Numbered from the stretch's first letter, positions 25,167 through 33,558 are shown. The stretch: DNA of 64,000 bases from Mesorhizobium sp. INR15 (GCF_015500075.1 NZ_CP045496.1:1550001-1614000), one strand, 5' to 3'. The notes: generated by a model from the letters alone, not told the origin. Program-made: numbers and translations.

Positions 25167-26003
25167 ATGATCGCCATGGAACGCCCCGAAATCGTCTCCC
25201 AGACCTTTGGCGACCGTACTCATCCGCCAGTGCTGCTGATCATGGGGGCAATGGCCTCGATGTTGTGGTGGCCGGAGGCATTGTGCCGGAAACTGGCGAA
25301 CAATGGTCTGTTCGTGATCCGCTATGACAATCGCGATACCGGCCGATCGACCAAGTATGCCCCGGGAGAGCCGCCCTATGCGTTCGACGACATGGCCGAC
25401 GATGCGATCCAGGTTCTCGACAGCCACGGCATCCAGAAAGCCCATATCGTGGGCATGTCGCTGGGCGGCATGATCGCACAGTTCGCCGCGCTCAAGCATC
25501 CGGCGCGTGTTGCTTCGCTGACAGTGATCAGCAGTTCCCCGGTTGGCACCGACACCTCGCACCTGCCGACGATGACCGAGGCTTATATGCAGCATTCGGC
25601 CGATGGCGCCAAAGTCGACTGGTCGAACCGCGATCAGGTCATGGACTACATCGTCAGGGATGCCCGGGAGATCGCGGGAACAGCGCATCCGTTCGACGAG
25701 AAGCGGACGAAGGGTTTCGTTGAACAGGACTATGACCGCTCCGGCGGCTTCCTGAGCGCGACCAATCACTTCATGCTGAGCGGCGGCGAGGAATGGCAGG
25801 GCCGCTTGCATGAAATGGCGGCGCCGTTGCTGGTCATCCACGGAACGGCCGATCCGATCTTTCCCGTCGAGCACGGCGAAGCGCTTGTCGATGCCGTCGC
25901 CGGCGCCCGGATTCTGCGCATCGAAGGCGGCGGTCACGAGTTGCACCCCGACGACTGGGCAGCGATGACGGATGCCATCGTCGCGCATACCCAGGCCCAT
26001 TGA
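25167..26003 (+). CDS. Alpha/beta hydrolase
   Basis: This 278-residue alpha/beta hydrolase has an oxyanion segment in PPVLLIMGAMASMLWWPEAL, the nucleophile elbow HIVGMSLGGMIAQFAALKHP (GMSLGG with the catalytic Ser) and the acid in IHGTADPIFPVEHGE. The catalytic His lies in IEGGGHELHPDDW. The full triad is present. It resembles epoxide-hydrolase or esterase-type aromatic and ester hydrolases, but the substrate is unknown. Divergent from the HxlR gene, it is probably the regulator's main target. The ATG at 25167 is used; a later ATG at 25176 is possible. Confidence 0.88.
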   Translation: MIAMERPEIVSQTFGDRTHPPVLLIMGAMASMLWWPEALCRKLANNGLFVIRYDNRDTGRSTKYAPGEPPYAFDDMADDAIQVLDSHGIQKAHIVGMSLGGMIAQFAALKHPARVASLTVISSSPVGTDTSHLPTMTEAYMQHSADGAKVDWSNRDQVMDYIVRDAREIAGTAHPFDEKRTKGFVEQDYDRSGGFLSATNHFMLSGGEEWQGRLHEMAAPLLVIHGTADPIFPVEHGEALVDAVAGARILRIEGGGHELHPDDWAAMTDAIVAHTQAH

Positions 26004-26078
26004 GCCAAGCAAACGGGGCTTGACGACCGCCACCTGTCGCAATAGTTAAGTAACTACTTCACTTTTGAGAGAACACGA

Positions 26079-26741
26079 ATGACCATGCCCCTGACGCTGC
26101 ATTTTCACCCTTTGGCATCCTTCTGCTGGAAGCCGCTGATCGCGCTCTATGAGAACGGTACGCCATTCAATCCAGCCATCGTCGATCTCGGCGATGAAGA
26201 GTCCCGCGCGGCCTTCCTGAAGATATCGCCCTCCGGCAAGATGCCAGCCCTGCGCGACGATGCGCGGGACTGCACCGTGCTGGAATCGACCATCGTCATC
26301 GAGTATCTGGCCGCGCGCTATCCTGGGACGGTCGAACTTGTTCCCGCCGATGTCGACCTCGCGATCCAAGTCCGCCAGGCCGATCGCTTCTATGATTTCT
26401 ATGTACAGGAGCCGATGCAGAAGATCGTCGGCGACCGGCTGCGGCCGGGGGATAAGACCGATCCGTTCGGTGTCGAACAGGCACGCGACCAGCTGCGTAA
26501 TTCCTACGCCATCATAGAGCAGGACATGCAGGCGAAGACCTGGGCGACAGGCGAGACCTTCACCATGGCCGATTGCGCGGCCTCGCCGGCGTTGTTTTAT
26601 GCCAACAAGGTCGAGCCGATGGGAGACAAATATCCCACCGTGAAGCGCTACCACGACCAGTTGCTGCAGCGGCCCTCGTTCGCTCGCGTGGTCGAGGAAG
26701 CGCAGCCCTATTTCCACATGTTCCCCTACAACAACGGTTAG
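26079..26741 (+). CDS. Glutathione S-transferase family protein
   Basis: This 220-residue cytosolic GST has an N-terminal thioredoxin-fold domain (LTLHFHPLASFCWKPLIALY, then GKMPAL and VLESTIVIEYLAARYPG) and a helical C-terminal domain (FTMADCAASPALFYANKVEP). The SFC segment near residue 14 holds the usual catalytic Ser/Cys position. It conjugates glutathione to electrophiles or acts as a reductase. The regulator gene at 26746 starts 4 bp after its stop, so GST, ArsR and the AHSA1 genes form one transcription unit. Confidence 0.9.
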   Translation: MTMPLTLHFHPLASFCWKPLIALYENGTPFNPAIVDLGDEESRAAFLKISPSGKMPALRDDARDCTVLESTIVIEYLAARYPGTVELVPADVDLAIQVRQADRFYDFYVQEPMQKIVGDRLRPGDKTDPFGVEQARDQLRNSYAIIEQDMQAKTWATGETFTMADCAASPALFYANKVEPMGDKYPTVKRYHDQLLQRPSFARVVEEAQPYFHMFPYNNG

Positions 26742-26745
26742 AGCC

Positions 26746-27081
26746 ATGCTGCACGATCCCGCCCAGCTCGATCTGATGTTCCAGGCGCTTGCCGACCCGG
26801 CGCGGCGGCAGATGGTGGATCGGCTGTCGCGGGGGCCTGCATCGGTCAGCCAGCTGGCCGAGCCGCTGGCGATGTCGCTGTCAGCCGTCGTCCAGCATCT
26901 GAATGTGCTGGAGGCGAGCGGCCTCGTCCGCAGCGAGAAGCTTGGCCGCGTCCGCACCTGCCAGATCGAGCCGAAGGCGCTGCGCGCGGCCGAACACTGG
27001 ATCAACGAGCGGCGCCTCGCGTGGGAGCGCAGGCTCGACCGGCTGGGCGACTTTCTGGCGGAAACCAACGACGAAGGCTGA
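26746..27081 (+). CDS. ArsR-type winged-helix regulator
   Basis: This 111-residue ArsR-like regulator has the helix-turn-helix ADPARRQMVDRLSRGPASVS, QLAEPLAMSLSAVVQHLNVL and EASGLVRSEKLGRVRTCQIE. It lacks the metal-binding cysteine motif. This subgroup is commonly encoded next to AHSA1/SRPBCC proteins and may sense an organic ligand. It is the second gene of the GST-ArsR-AHSA1 unit, 4 bp after the GST stop, with GST upstream and AHSA1 proteins downstream. Confidence 0.92.
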   Translation: MLHDPAQLDLMFQALADPARRQMVDRLSRGPASVSQLAEPLAMSLSAVVQHLNVLEASGLVRSEKLGRVRTCQIEPKALRAAEHWINERRLAWERRLDRLGDFLAETNDEG

Positions 27082-27092
27082 AGGAGACCGTG

Positions 27093-27167
27093 ATGACAGT
27101 CGTCCATTCCACCATTGTGCTCAAACGCGTCTACGATGCCTCGCCAGCCCGCGAGGGGCCGCAATGA
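27093..27167 (+). pseudogene. Truncated AHSA1 N-terminus, 24-codon remnant
   Basis: A small open frame begins at 27093 after a strong AAGGAG. It encodes MTVVHSTIVLKRVYDASPAR followed by EGPQ and stops. It aligns clearly with the first 20 residues of the two downstream AHSA1 proteins (xHSTxVxERxYxxxPAxVF) but ends where their fold continues. Its stop overlaps the ATG of the next gene (ATGA at 27164-27167). It is probably the fused start of a lost paralogue now working as a translationally coupled leader for the intact gene. Confidence 0.8.
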
Positions 27168-27658
27168 CCGATCCATCCGTGACCCACGCTACGATCGTGC
27201 TGGAGCGCATTTATGAGGCGTCGCCAGCACGGGTGTTCCAGGCGCTTGCCGATCCGCAAGCCCGCGCTCGCTGGGGCACGCCGTCGAAGAATATCGATCT
27301 GGTCTATGACCAAGCCGACTTCCGCGTCGCCGGGCTCGATATCAGCCGCTGCGGGCCGCGCGGCAATCTGGTCTACCAGGTCGAGACCCGCTACATGGAT
27401 ATCGAGCCGGAGCAAAGGATCGTGTCGACCGAGGTCGTTCGCGAAGGCGGGAACCGGCTTTCCGTTTCGCTGATCACGGTAGAACTCCAAGCGGTTGGCT
27501 CGTCGACGCGGCTGGTGCTTACCGACCAGATCGCGGCCTTCGGCGGCAAGGACATGATCGCGGGCAGCGAGGCCGGCTTCAGCGCCGCGCTGACCAACCT
27601 GGCCGCGGAATTCGCAAGCGAGACGGCCAAGAGCCAGTCGAGTGCTTCCGAGCAATAA
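27164..27658 (+). CDS. AHSA1/SRPBCC-domain protein
   Basis: This 164-residue AHSA1 (activator of Hsp90 ATPase homologue 1) type START-like protein starts TDPSVTHATIVLERIYEASP, with ARVFQALADPQARARWGTPS, DFRVAGLD and LVYQVETRYMDIEPEQRIVS. The fold is a hydrophobic ligand pocket, and the family has varied roles. The start overlaps a truncated relative's stop by 4 bp, so translation is coupled to that leader. Intact downstream paralogue: 27694-28158. Confidence 0.88.
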   Translation: MTDPSVTHATIVLERIYEASPARVFQALADPQARARWGTPSKNIDLVYDQADFRVAGLDISRCGPRGNLVYQVETRYMDIEPEQRIVSTEVVREGGNRLSVSLITVELQAVGSSTRLVLTDQIAAFGGKDMIAGSEAGFSAALTNLAAEFASETAKSQSSASEQ

Positions 27659-27693
27659 GCTGAACCTTCAACCTTGCCAGGGAGAGAACCCCG

Positions 27694-28158
27694 ATGACCG
27701 AGCGATCCATCGTCCATTCCACCTTTGTCGTCGAGAGGAGCTATCCGGTGGCGCCGGCAAAAGTCTTTTCGGCATTCAGCAATCCGGACGCCAAGCGGCG
27801 CTGGTTCGTCGATCCCCATGATCCGACGCCCAGCCACCACGAAATGGACTTCCGCGTTGGCGGCAAGGAGGTCAATGCCGGCTGCCCGAGCGATGGGAGC
27901 ATGCATTTCTTCAACGCGGTCTATCAGGACATCGTGCCCGATCAGCGCATCGTTTACAGTTATGAGCTGCTGTTTGGCGAAACCCGCGTATCGGTGTCAC
28001 TGGCGACGATCGAGCTTATTGCGGAAGGTGGGAGCACACGGCTCGTGATGACAGAGCAGGGAGCCTTTCTCGACGGCCACGACACGTCAGCCACGCGCGA
28101 GCATGGAACGGGTGAACTGCTCGACGCGCTTGGCGCTTTCCTGGGCGCGCAAGCCTGA
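27694..28158 (+). CDS. AHSA1/SRPBCC-domain protein
   Basis: This 154-residue AHSA1-type protein has ERSYPVAPAKVFSAFSNPDA, RRWFVDP, HHEMDFRVGGKEVNAG and VYQDIVPDQRIVYSYELLF, the typical pattern of the family. It is a paralogue of the preceding protein and of the truncated remnant. It has its own GGGAGAG ribosome binding site, 35 bp after the preceding stop. Function unknown; its place with GST and ArsR suggests response to a lipophilic or electrophilic compound. Confidence 0.9.
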   Translation: MTERSIVHSTFVVERSYPVAPAKVFSAFSNPDAKRRWFVDPHDPTPSHHEMDFRVGGKEVNAGCPSDGSMHFFNAVYQDIVPDQRIVYSYELLFGETRVSVSLATIELIAEGGSTRLVMTEQGAFLDGHDTSATREHGTGELLDALGAFLGAQA

Positions 28159-28174
28159 TTATCGCCGTTGCCAA

Positions 28175-28450
28175 TCAGGGTGTGGATCCGGCTTCCCAGA
28201 ATTGGTCGAGCCAGATGTTGAGCTTCAGGAACCCGGAGCTGCTCACTGTATAGACGCGTCTCGTACCTTCGGGCCTGGCGTTGACCAGCCCTGCGTCGAG
28301 CAGGACCTTGAGATGCTGTGAAACGGCTGGCCGGGACACTGGCAATCCGGCAGCCAGTTCGTTGACAGTCTTCGGACCGCGCCGGAGTTCTTCCAGAAGA
28401 TGGCGCCGGTTGGGATCGGCAATCGCCAAGAAGGCGTCGGAAAACATCAT
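28175..28450 (-). CDS. ArsR-type winged-helix regulator
   Basis: This 91-residue regulator is of the ArsR/SmtB type without metal-binding cysteines. It starts MMFSDAFLAIADPNRRHLLE and continues with PKTVNELAAGLPVSRPAVSQ, HLKVLLDAGLVNARPEGTR and RVYTV. The C-terminal tail FLKLNIWLDQFWEAG is the short dimerisation helix of this subgroup. It converges on the AHSA1 gene, 16 bp between stops. It is the second ArsR-like regulator within 1.5 kb, so the cluster may have two inputs. Confidence 0.9.
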   Translation of the reverse strand: MMFSDAFLAIADPNRRHLLEELRRGPKTVNELAAGLPVSRPAVSQHLKVLLDAGLVNARPEGTRRVYTVSSSGFLKLNIWLDQFWEAGSTP

Positions 28451-28480
28451 ACCTATTTGTGAGGCAAAGCTTTTCGAATC

Positions 28481-29728
28481 TCAACCGTTGGTTTCATTTT
28501 TTCTTCTTGGGTCGAGCCGCAATGCTTCCGGCGTGACCGAGCGGTCGGCCGGCTGAGTCTTGAAGGCATCGCGGCCCTCGATTGGCACCGGTGCGCGGCG
28601 GCTGATGCGCAGCAGCGTGTAGCCGGCCAGACAAAGATGGGCAAAGGCGGTTGCCAAGAACAGCCCTTCCGGGCGCATCCAGCCCATCAGCGCGGCGGCC
28701 AGCAGCGGGCCGATCATCGTGCCGAAGCCGTAGAGCAGCAGCAGGCCGCCCGAGACCTTGACGAAATCCTCGGAGCGGGCGTGGTCGTTGGCATGCGCCA
28801 CGGCGATCGAATAGAGCGTGTAGGCGAAGGCGCCATAGGCAGCGGTGCAGACGATGACGAACACGGCGGAGCGTGGCTCGAACAGGAAGATGGCGATGGC
28901 GAACAGCGCCGCGCCAAAGGCCGCGCCCGCCAGCACGAAACGGCGGTCGGTCGTGTCGGACAGGCGCCCGGCCGGAAGCTGCATGGCGGCGCCCGCGACC
29001 ACCACAAGGCTCATCATCAGGGCGATCTCGGGTGTGGAAATGCCGATGCGTGCGCCATAGACCGCGCCGAGCGTGCCCCAGGCGCCGTTGGCGATACCGA
29101 TCAGGAGACAAGCGACCGCCGATACCGGTGAATTGGCGTAGAGGCCTTTGACGTCGAGCGAAACATCCTGCAGCGGCTTGGGGTGTGAAGCGGTTGATAC
29201 GGCGGTCGGGATGAGCGACAGGCAGAACAAGATGCCGGTGATCATGAACAACGAAGCCGATTTCACGTCGCCGCCGGCAACGATCATCTGGCCGCCCATG
29301 ATCGAGGCGTAGGTGACCATCATGTAGAGGCCGAAGACAGTGCCGCGGTTCTCGTTCGTGGCCTTCTCGTTCAGCCAGCTTTCAATCACCATGAAGGCGC
29401 CGGCCATGGTGAAGCCGGTGAAGGCACGCAGCAGGATCCAGACATATTCATCGATGATCAGGCCAGTGAGCAGTGCCACGATCGCGCCCGAGGCGGCGAA
29501 AGCGCCAAAGGCCCTGACGTGACCGGCGCGGCGCACGATGCGGGGGGCAAAGAAACAGCCGGTGACAAAGCCGCCCGCCCAGGCGGTGCCCATGAGGCCG
29601 AGCGATGCGGTCGAGAAACCTTCCAACTGGCCGCGCAAGGGCAGCAGCAGCCCGTGCAATCCCGAGGCCGCAAGCAGAAAAGCCGTGCCGCGAAGCAGCG
29701 AGAGGATCGGTCTGTAGGTTGCGAACAT
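28481..29728 (-). CDS. MFS transporter
   Basis: This 415-residue major facilitator protein has twelve predicted transmembrane segments, for example LSLLRGTAFLLAASGLHGLL, WILLRAFTGFTMAGAFMVIE and GLLLLYGFGTMIGPLLAAAL. The inter-helix loop VRRAGHVRAFGAFAAS after TM2 and ESWLNEKATNENRG in the first half are typical of the YcaD/CynX-like branch. Substrate is unknown. The C-terminal tail is soluble and about 35 residues. It is upstream of the ArsR gene, 30 bp away on the same strand, and a joint transcript is possible. Confidence 0.9.
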   Translation of the reverse strand: MFATYRPILSLLRGTAFLLAASGLHGLLLPLRGQLEGFSTASLGLMGTAWAGGFVTGCFFAPRIVRRAGHVRAFGAFAASGAIVALLTGLIIDEYVWILLRAFTGFTMAGAFMVIESWLNEKATNENRGTVFGLYMMVTYASIMGGQMIVAGGDVKSASLFMITGILFCLSLIPTAVSTASHPKPLQDVSLDVKGLYANSPVSAVACLLIGIANGAWGTLGAVYGARIGISTPEIALMMSLVVVAGAAMQLPAGRLSDTTDRRFVLAGAAFGAALFAIAIFLFEPRSAVFVIVCTAAYGAFAYTLYSIAVAHANDHARSEDFVKVSGGLLLLYGFGTMIGPLLAAALMGWMRPEGLFLATAFAHLCLAGYTLLRISRRAPVPIEGRDAFKTQPADRSVTPEALRLDPRRKNETNG

Positions 29729-29800
29729 TTTTTGATCCGGCTGGAATTTATCGGGTCTGAAGACAATCGCATTCCGGCTTTTCGGCGGCGGGTCTCGGCA

Positions 29801-29995
29801 CTATCCGCGACGAAACAGGGCCTCAGCCGCCGACTTGGTGCTGTCCCTGGCCTTCAGCTCGGCTTCCAGTCTGGCGATCTCGTCGCGCAACAGGCTAATC
29901 CGCTCGGTCAGGTCACCGACGGAAAGCAGCGAAAGGTCCTGCCCGACCTCGTGTGGGCGCGCCTTCTTCTTGGGTTCGTCGTCGAAGATCGCCAT
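29801..29995 (-). CDS. DUF1192 small protein
   Basis: This 64-residue protein matches the alphaproteobacterial DUF1192 pattern, with a charged N terminus (MAIFDDEPKKKARPHEVGQD) and a heptad-rich C-terminal helix LTERISLLRDEIARLEAELK. It is likely cytoplasmic and may form a coiled coil. The function is unknown. The ATG at 29993-29995 gives the family length; the much longer open frame upstream is antisense to the quinone oxidoreductase and not coding. The two genes are divergent, 105 bp apart. Confidence 0.88.
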   Translation of the reverse strand: MAIFDDEPKKKARPHEVGQDLSLLSVGDLTERISLLRDEIARLEAELKARDSTKSAAEALFRRG

Positions 29996-30100
29996 CGTCG
30001 CTCCTCCCGTTGGCCATTTGCCTGATTTGGCAATGAGCATACATAGGGCAAGGCCACGGATGCAAACGGCCGGCATGATTCTGGTGAACGAAGACGGGAA

Positions 30101-31117
30101 ATGAACATGGCGAGCGGACAGAAAATTCCGGCGAAGATGATGGCCATCGCGATCTCGGAACCGGGCGGCCCCCGGGTGCTGAAGCCGGAGACGCGCGATG
30201 TGCCCGTTCCCGGCCCCGGCGAAATCCTGATCCGGGTGCGCGCTGCTGGCGTCAACCGGCCTGATGTGCAGCAGCGCAAGGGTGCTTATCCGGCGCCGCC
30301 CGGGGCCTCCGACCTGCCCGGCCTCGAAGTCTCGGGCGAGGTGGCAGCACTTGGCGACGAGATTTCGCGCTGGCGCATCGGCGACCGGGTCTGCGCGCTG
30401 ACGCCGGGCGGCGGTTATGCCGAGTATGTCAAGGTTCATAGCGGCAGCGTGCTGCCGCTGCCAGCCGGCTTTACCCACACCGAAGCGGCGGCCGTGCCGG
30501 AAAACTATTTTACCGTCTGGCACAATGTCTTCGAGCGTGGCGGCCTGAAGAAGGGTGAAACCTTGCTCGTGCATGGCGGCTCGTCCGGCATCGGCACCAC
30601 CGCTATCCAGCTTGCGTCGGCTTTCGGTGCCTATGTCATTACCACCGCGGGCAGCAAGGAGAAGTGCGACGCCTGCCTGAAGCTTGGGGCCGACCGGGCG
30701 ATCAATTACCGCGAGCAGGATTTTGTCGCGGCGGTCAAGGAGGCCACGGAAGCCAAGGGCGCCAATGTCATCCTCGACATGGTCGGCGGCGACTATGTGG
30801 CGCGAAACTACGAGGCGGCGGCGATCGAGGGCCGCATCGTCCAGATCGCCGTACAGGGTGGTGCGGTGGCGAGCGCCGATTTTTCCAGGATCATGGTCAA
30901 GCGGCTGACCCATACCGGTTCGACGCTGCGGCCGCGCACGGTCGAGTTCAAGGCGGCACTGGCGGCATCCCTGGAAGCCCAGGTGTGGCCGCTGCTCGGC
31001 ACCCGCCGGATAGCCCCAGTGATGGACATGATCTTCCCGCTCGGCGAAGCCTGGCGTGCGCATGAGCGCATTGAGGAGGGCGAGCATATCGGCAAGATCG
31101 TGCTGGATGTCGGCTAA
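30101..31117 (+). CDS. NAD(P)H-quinone oxidoreductase, MDR family
   Basis: This 338-residue zinc-free MDR protein of the PIG3/quinone-oxidoreductase type contains VRAAGVNRPDVQQRKGAYPA, the cofactor loop HGGSSGIGTTAIQLASAFGA and the GxxS-type C-terminal segments LTHTGSTLRPR and DMIFPLGEAWRAHERI. It reduces quinones or enones with NADPH. The first ATG (30101) lies shortly after GACGGGAA. A start at residue 13 or 14 is also possible and would give a more typical N terminus. The region after the stop (31118-31321) contains a fragment similar to the palindromic repeat at 23.4 kb. Confidence 0.9.
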   Translation: MNMASGQKIPAKMMAIAISEPGGPRVLKPETRDVPVPGPGEILIRVRAAGVNRPDVQQRKGAYPAPPGASDLPGLEVSGEVAALGDEISRWRIGDRVCALTPGGGYAEYVKVHSGSVLPLPAGFTHTEAAAVPENYFTVWHNVFERGGLKKGETLLVHGGSSGIGTTAIQLASAFGAYVITTAGSKEKCDACLKLGADRAINYREQDFVAAVKEATEAKGANVILDMVGGDYVARNYEAAAIEGRIVQIAVQGGAVASADFSRIMVKRLTHTGSTLRPRTVEFKAALAASLEAQVWPLLGTRRIAPVMDMIFPLGEAWRAHERIEEGEHIGKIVLDVG

Positions 31118-31321
31118 GGCTGTATCGATATTCAGTGATGCCGGCCCGACCTGGATCGCGACACGTCGCTGGCATGTGCGCCCATGCCCGCAAAGTGAAC
31201 AGAAGCTTAATGCTGCAATGCAGCATTTGCATCATTGCTATGCAAAATCAGCCATTCAAGTCCTGATCGATGATGCCTATTTGAGCATCACCGAAACGAA
31301 TTCAACGAATGGAGGACTACC

Positions 31322-31462
31322 ATGAACCCGATCCGCGCTTACCGTAACTGGCGCATGTACAACGAAACCGTGCGCGAACTGAACCGCCTGAACTCGCGTC
31401 AGCTGAACGATCTCGGCATCAACCGCGCCGACATCGAAAAGATCGCCCGCCGCGCGATTTGA
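31322..31462 (+). CDS. DUF1127 small protein
   Basis: This 46-residue basic protein begins MNPIRAYRNWRMYNETVREL and ends in LNDLGINRADIEKIARRAI, the DUF1127 consensus (L-x-D-[IL]-G-[IL]-x-R-x-[DE]-I). Small DUF1127 proteins of alphaproteobacteria bind RNA and affect RNA turnover or stress adaptation; that is known for some members only. The start has GGAGG upstream (GGAGGACTACC). A second DUF1127 protein is at 35819. A terminator follows. Confidence 0.93.
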   Translation: MNPIRAYRNWRMYNETVRELNRLNSRQLNDLGINRADIEKIARRAI

Positions 31463-31570
31463 TTTCGAACGCGGCCCTCTGAAATCGGAACCCATGTTTT
31501 TCGTGTTCCGGCCGGGGATCGCGCTTTGGAAGCCAGAGCCGCACAAGACGGGTCTCCCGTCGCCGGTTCC

Positions 31571-31598
31571 GAGCCCGCTGGACAATGTCCGGCGGGTT
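31571..31598 (+). terminator. Hairpin terminator after the DUF1127 gene
   Basis: The stem CCCGC-GGAC/GTCC-GCGGG, with loop AAT and a single mismatched pair, is followed by TTTTGTCGTTTT. The distance from the DUF1127 stop is about 110 bp, so the transcript has a long 3' untranslated part or this belongs to a small RNA. The rest of 31463-31786 (324 bp) holds no gene; the promoter of trcR is probably in its last third. Confidence 0.75.
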
Positions 31599-31786
31599 TT
31601 GTCGTTTTGGGCCGTGGAAAGCGCCGCGGCGACCTGTTTGGGCCGGCCTTCGAGGCGTCGCTTGCCCATCTTCCAAAAACGTTGCGAAATGGGCGGAGAG
31701 CGGTTATACAGACCGCGAATTTCCCATTTTGGTGGCTCTAAACCACCGCCCGCGCGGGAACGCGGGCGAACGAGAAGGATATCTAA

Positions 31787-32485
31787 ATGGCCAATACGCT
31801 GCTGATGCCCAAGGCGACCGCCGTCTGGCTGGTCGACAACACCGCGCTGTCCTTCGAGCAGATCGCGCAGTTCTGCGGGCTGCATCCGCTTGAGGTCAAG
31901 GCGATCGCCGATGGCGAATCGGCGCAAGGCATCAAGGGCATGGATCCGATCATGACCGGCCAGCTGACCCGCGACGAGATCGCGCGCGCCGAGAAGGATT
32001 CAAACCAGCGGCTGAAGCTGTCCGACCCCAAGGTGCGGGTGCCGGAATCCAAGCGCAAGGGCCCGCGTTATACGCCGCTGTCGAAGCGCCAGGACCGGCC
32101 GAATGCGATCCTCTGGCTGGTGCGCAATCATCCCGAACTGAAGGACGCGCAGATTTCGCGCCTCGTCGGCACCACCAAATCGACGATCGACCAGATCCGC
32201 GACCGCAAGCACTGGAATTCGGCCAATCTTCAGCCGATGGATCCGGTGACGCTGGGCCTCGCCTCGCAAATCGACCTCGACATGGAAGTCAATCGCGCCT
32301 CGCGTGGCCGCGAACAGCCGGCGCCGGTCGGCGACACACTGCTGCCGGCCGCCCTGACCGAGCGGTTGGTGCCGACGCCTGAGAAGCCGAAGGACGAGGA
32401 TGCCGAGCTCGACGCCAACGCAGTCTTCGCCAAGCTCTCGGCGCTGAAGTCCAAGAACACCGACGACGACGCGGACGACGAATAA
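31787..32485 (+). CDS. trcR: Cell cycle transcriptional regulator TrcR (DUF1013)
   Basis: This 232-residue protein has the DUF1013 domain: MANTLLMPKATAVWLVDNTA, FEQIAQFCGLHPLEVKAIAD, AILWLVRNHPELKDAQISRL and VGTTKSTIDQIRDRKHWN. The TrcR homologue of Caulobacter binds cell-cycle promoters, and the family is confined to alphaproteobacteria. The C-terminal 60 residues are acidic and disordered-looking (ending DDDADDE). It has a conventional ATG. Its stop is 11 bp before the left arm of a RIME-like hairpin that an IS110 element has split. Confidence 0.95.
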   Translation: MANTLLMPKATAVWLVDNTALSFEQIAQFCGLHPLEVKAIADGESAQGIKGMDPIMTGQLTRDEIARAEKDSNQRLKLSDPKVRVPESKRKGPRYTPLSKRQDRPNAILWLVRNHPELKDAQISRLVGTTKSTIDQIRDRKHWNSANLQPMDPVTLGLASQIDLDMEVNRASRGREQPAPVGDTLLPAALTERLVPTPEKPKDEDAELDANAVFAKLSALKSKNTDDDADDE

Positions 32486-32496
32486 GCGCGACCTAG

Positions 32497-32550
32497 CCTT
32501 CTCCCCTTGTGGGAGAAGGTGGATTGCCACGAAGCGGCAAGACGGATGAG
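32497..32550. repeat. Left arm of a RIME-like palindromic repeat
   Basis: The arm starts CCTTCTCCCCTTGTGGGAGA and continues through GAAGGTGG to CGGATGAG. It is complementary to the right arm at 33749-33803. The outer 26 bases match the other arm perfectly; the inner part (GCGAAGCGG and GATGAG motifs) matches with interruptions. This is the general form of Rhizobiales intergenic mosaic elements. It is split by the IS110 insertion. Confidence 0.9.
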
Positions 32551-32565
32551 CATCTGTGTTTGTTG

Positions 32566-33558
32566 TCAAGGAGCGATTTGGCTCCAGATGCGGTCCTGAG
32601 TTACGAGCGCGTTGGCCGTAACGACGAGCTTTCGCATGACGGCGACGAGGATGACCTTTTCGGGTTTAGCTGCCTTGCGCAGACGGGCGGCGAACACTGC
32701 AAGGTCCTTGTTGTAACGACTTGCAGACAGTGCGGCCATGTAGAGGGCGTTTCTGACACCCTTTCGGCCGCCCCTGATAGCTCGGCGTCCCTGGCGCGGG
32801 CCGCTGTCATGGGCGACGGGAGCAAGGCCGGTCAGCATTGCCGCCTGCTTGGCGTTGAGCGTACCCATCTCAGCGAGGCCCGCCAGGAGCGTGGCGGCAG
32901 TGATCGGGCCAATGCCGGGGATCGAGATCAAGATTGTGTAGCGGCGGGCAAGAGCGGGATCAGCTGAGATCCGGCGACCGGTCTCGGCTTCAAGACGCAC
33001 GATATGGCTGTGAAGCGCTTTGAGCCTGCGGTTGAGTTCAGCACGCAGGAAGGGGCTTTTGAGCGTCGCCAAGCGGTTGATGAGCGCGATGCGTTCGGCA
33101 CAGGCGGCATTGCGCGCGCCGATCATCTCCTGCAGCGCCTCCATCGCAAGGGAAGGCGGCACCGTCTCGGCCGGATTGAGCGCGACCCCCATTTCTGCCA
33201 GCAGCCTGGCATCGATCTTGTCGGTCTTGGCAAGCTGGCCGCAGGCTTCCGCGAACAGCCGAGCACGCAGCGGGTTGACGACGGCCACTACCAATCCCGC
33301 TTCATGCAGCGAGCGCTGTGCCGCACGATGGTATTTGGACGTCGCCTCCATGATCGCCCGCCTCACTGCGAGATCACCAAGCCGGCGCTTCAGCCGCCGC
33401 AGGCCACCACCATCATTGGCCACACGAAAACTCTGGCCGGTTGGATGGACGTACACATCCAGCCACTCTTTACACACGTCGATGCCGGCATAGACTGACG
33501 GCGTCGCATTCGGTTCGGACAATACCTTGCCTTGCATGCGGGACTCGCTCCCCATCAT
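32566..33558 (-). CDS. IS110-family transposase
   Basis: This 330-residue DEDD-type recombinase has the N-terminal RuvC-like domain YAGIDVCKEWLDVYV (D1), RRAIMEATSKYHRA (E) and LAKTDKIDARLLAEMGV (D and D). The C-terminal Tnp_20 domain is SIPGIGPITAATLLAGLAEM, then GGRKGVRNALYMAALSASRY with the catalytic-type Ser. All key residues are present and the frame is intact. The ATG at 33537 has a GGGGAG at suitable distance and may be the true start, with the one at 33558 upstream. It works with a bridge RNA by analogy with IS621. Confidence 0.95.
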   Translation of the reverse strand: MMGSESRMQGKVLSEPNATPSVYAGIDVCKEWLDVYVHPTGQSFRVANDGGGLRRLKRRLGDLAVRRAIMEATSKYHRAAQRSLHEAGLVVAVVNPLRARLFAEACGQLAKTDKIDARLLAEMGVALNPAETVPPSLAMEALQEMIGARNAACAERIALINRLATLKSPFLRAELNRRLKALHSHIVRLEAETGRRISADPALARRYTILISIPGIGPITAATLLAGLAEMGTLNAKQAAMLTGLAPVAHDSGPRQGRRAIRGGRKGVRNALYMAALSASRYNKDLAVFAARLRKAAKPEKVILVAVMRKLVVTANALVTQDRIWSQIAP

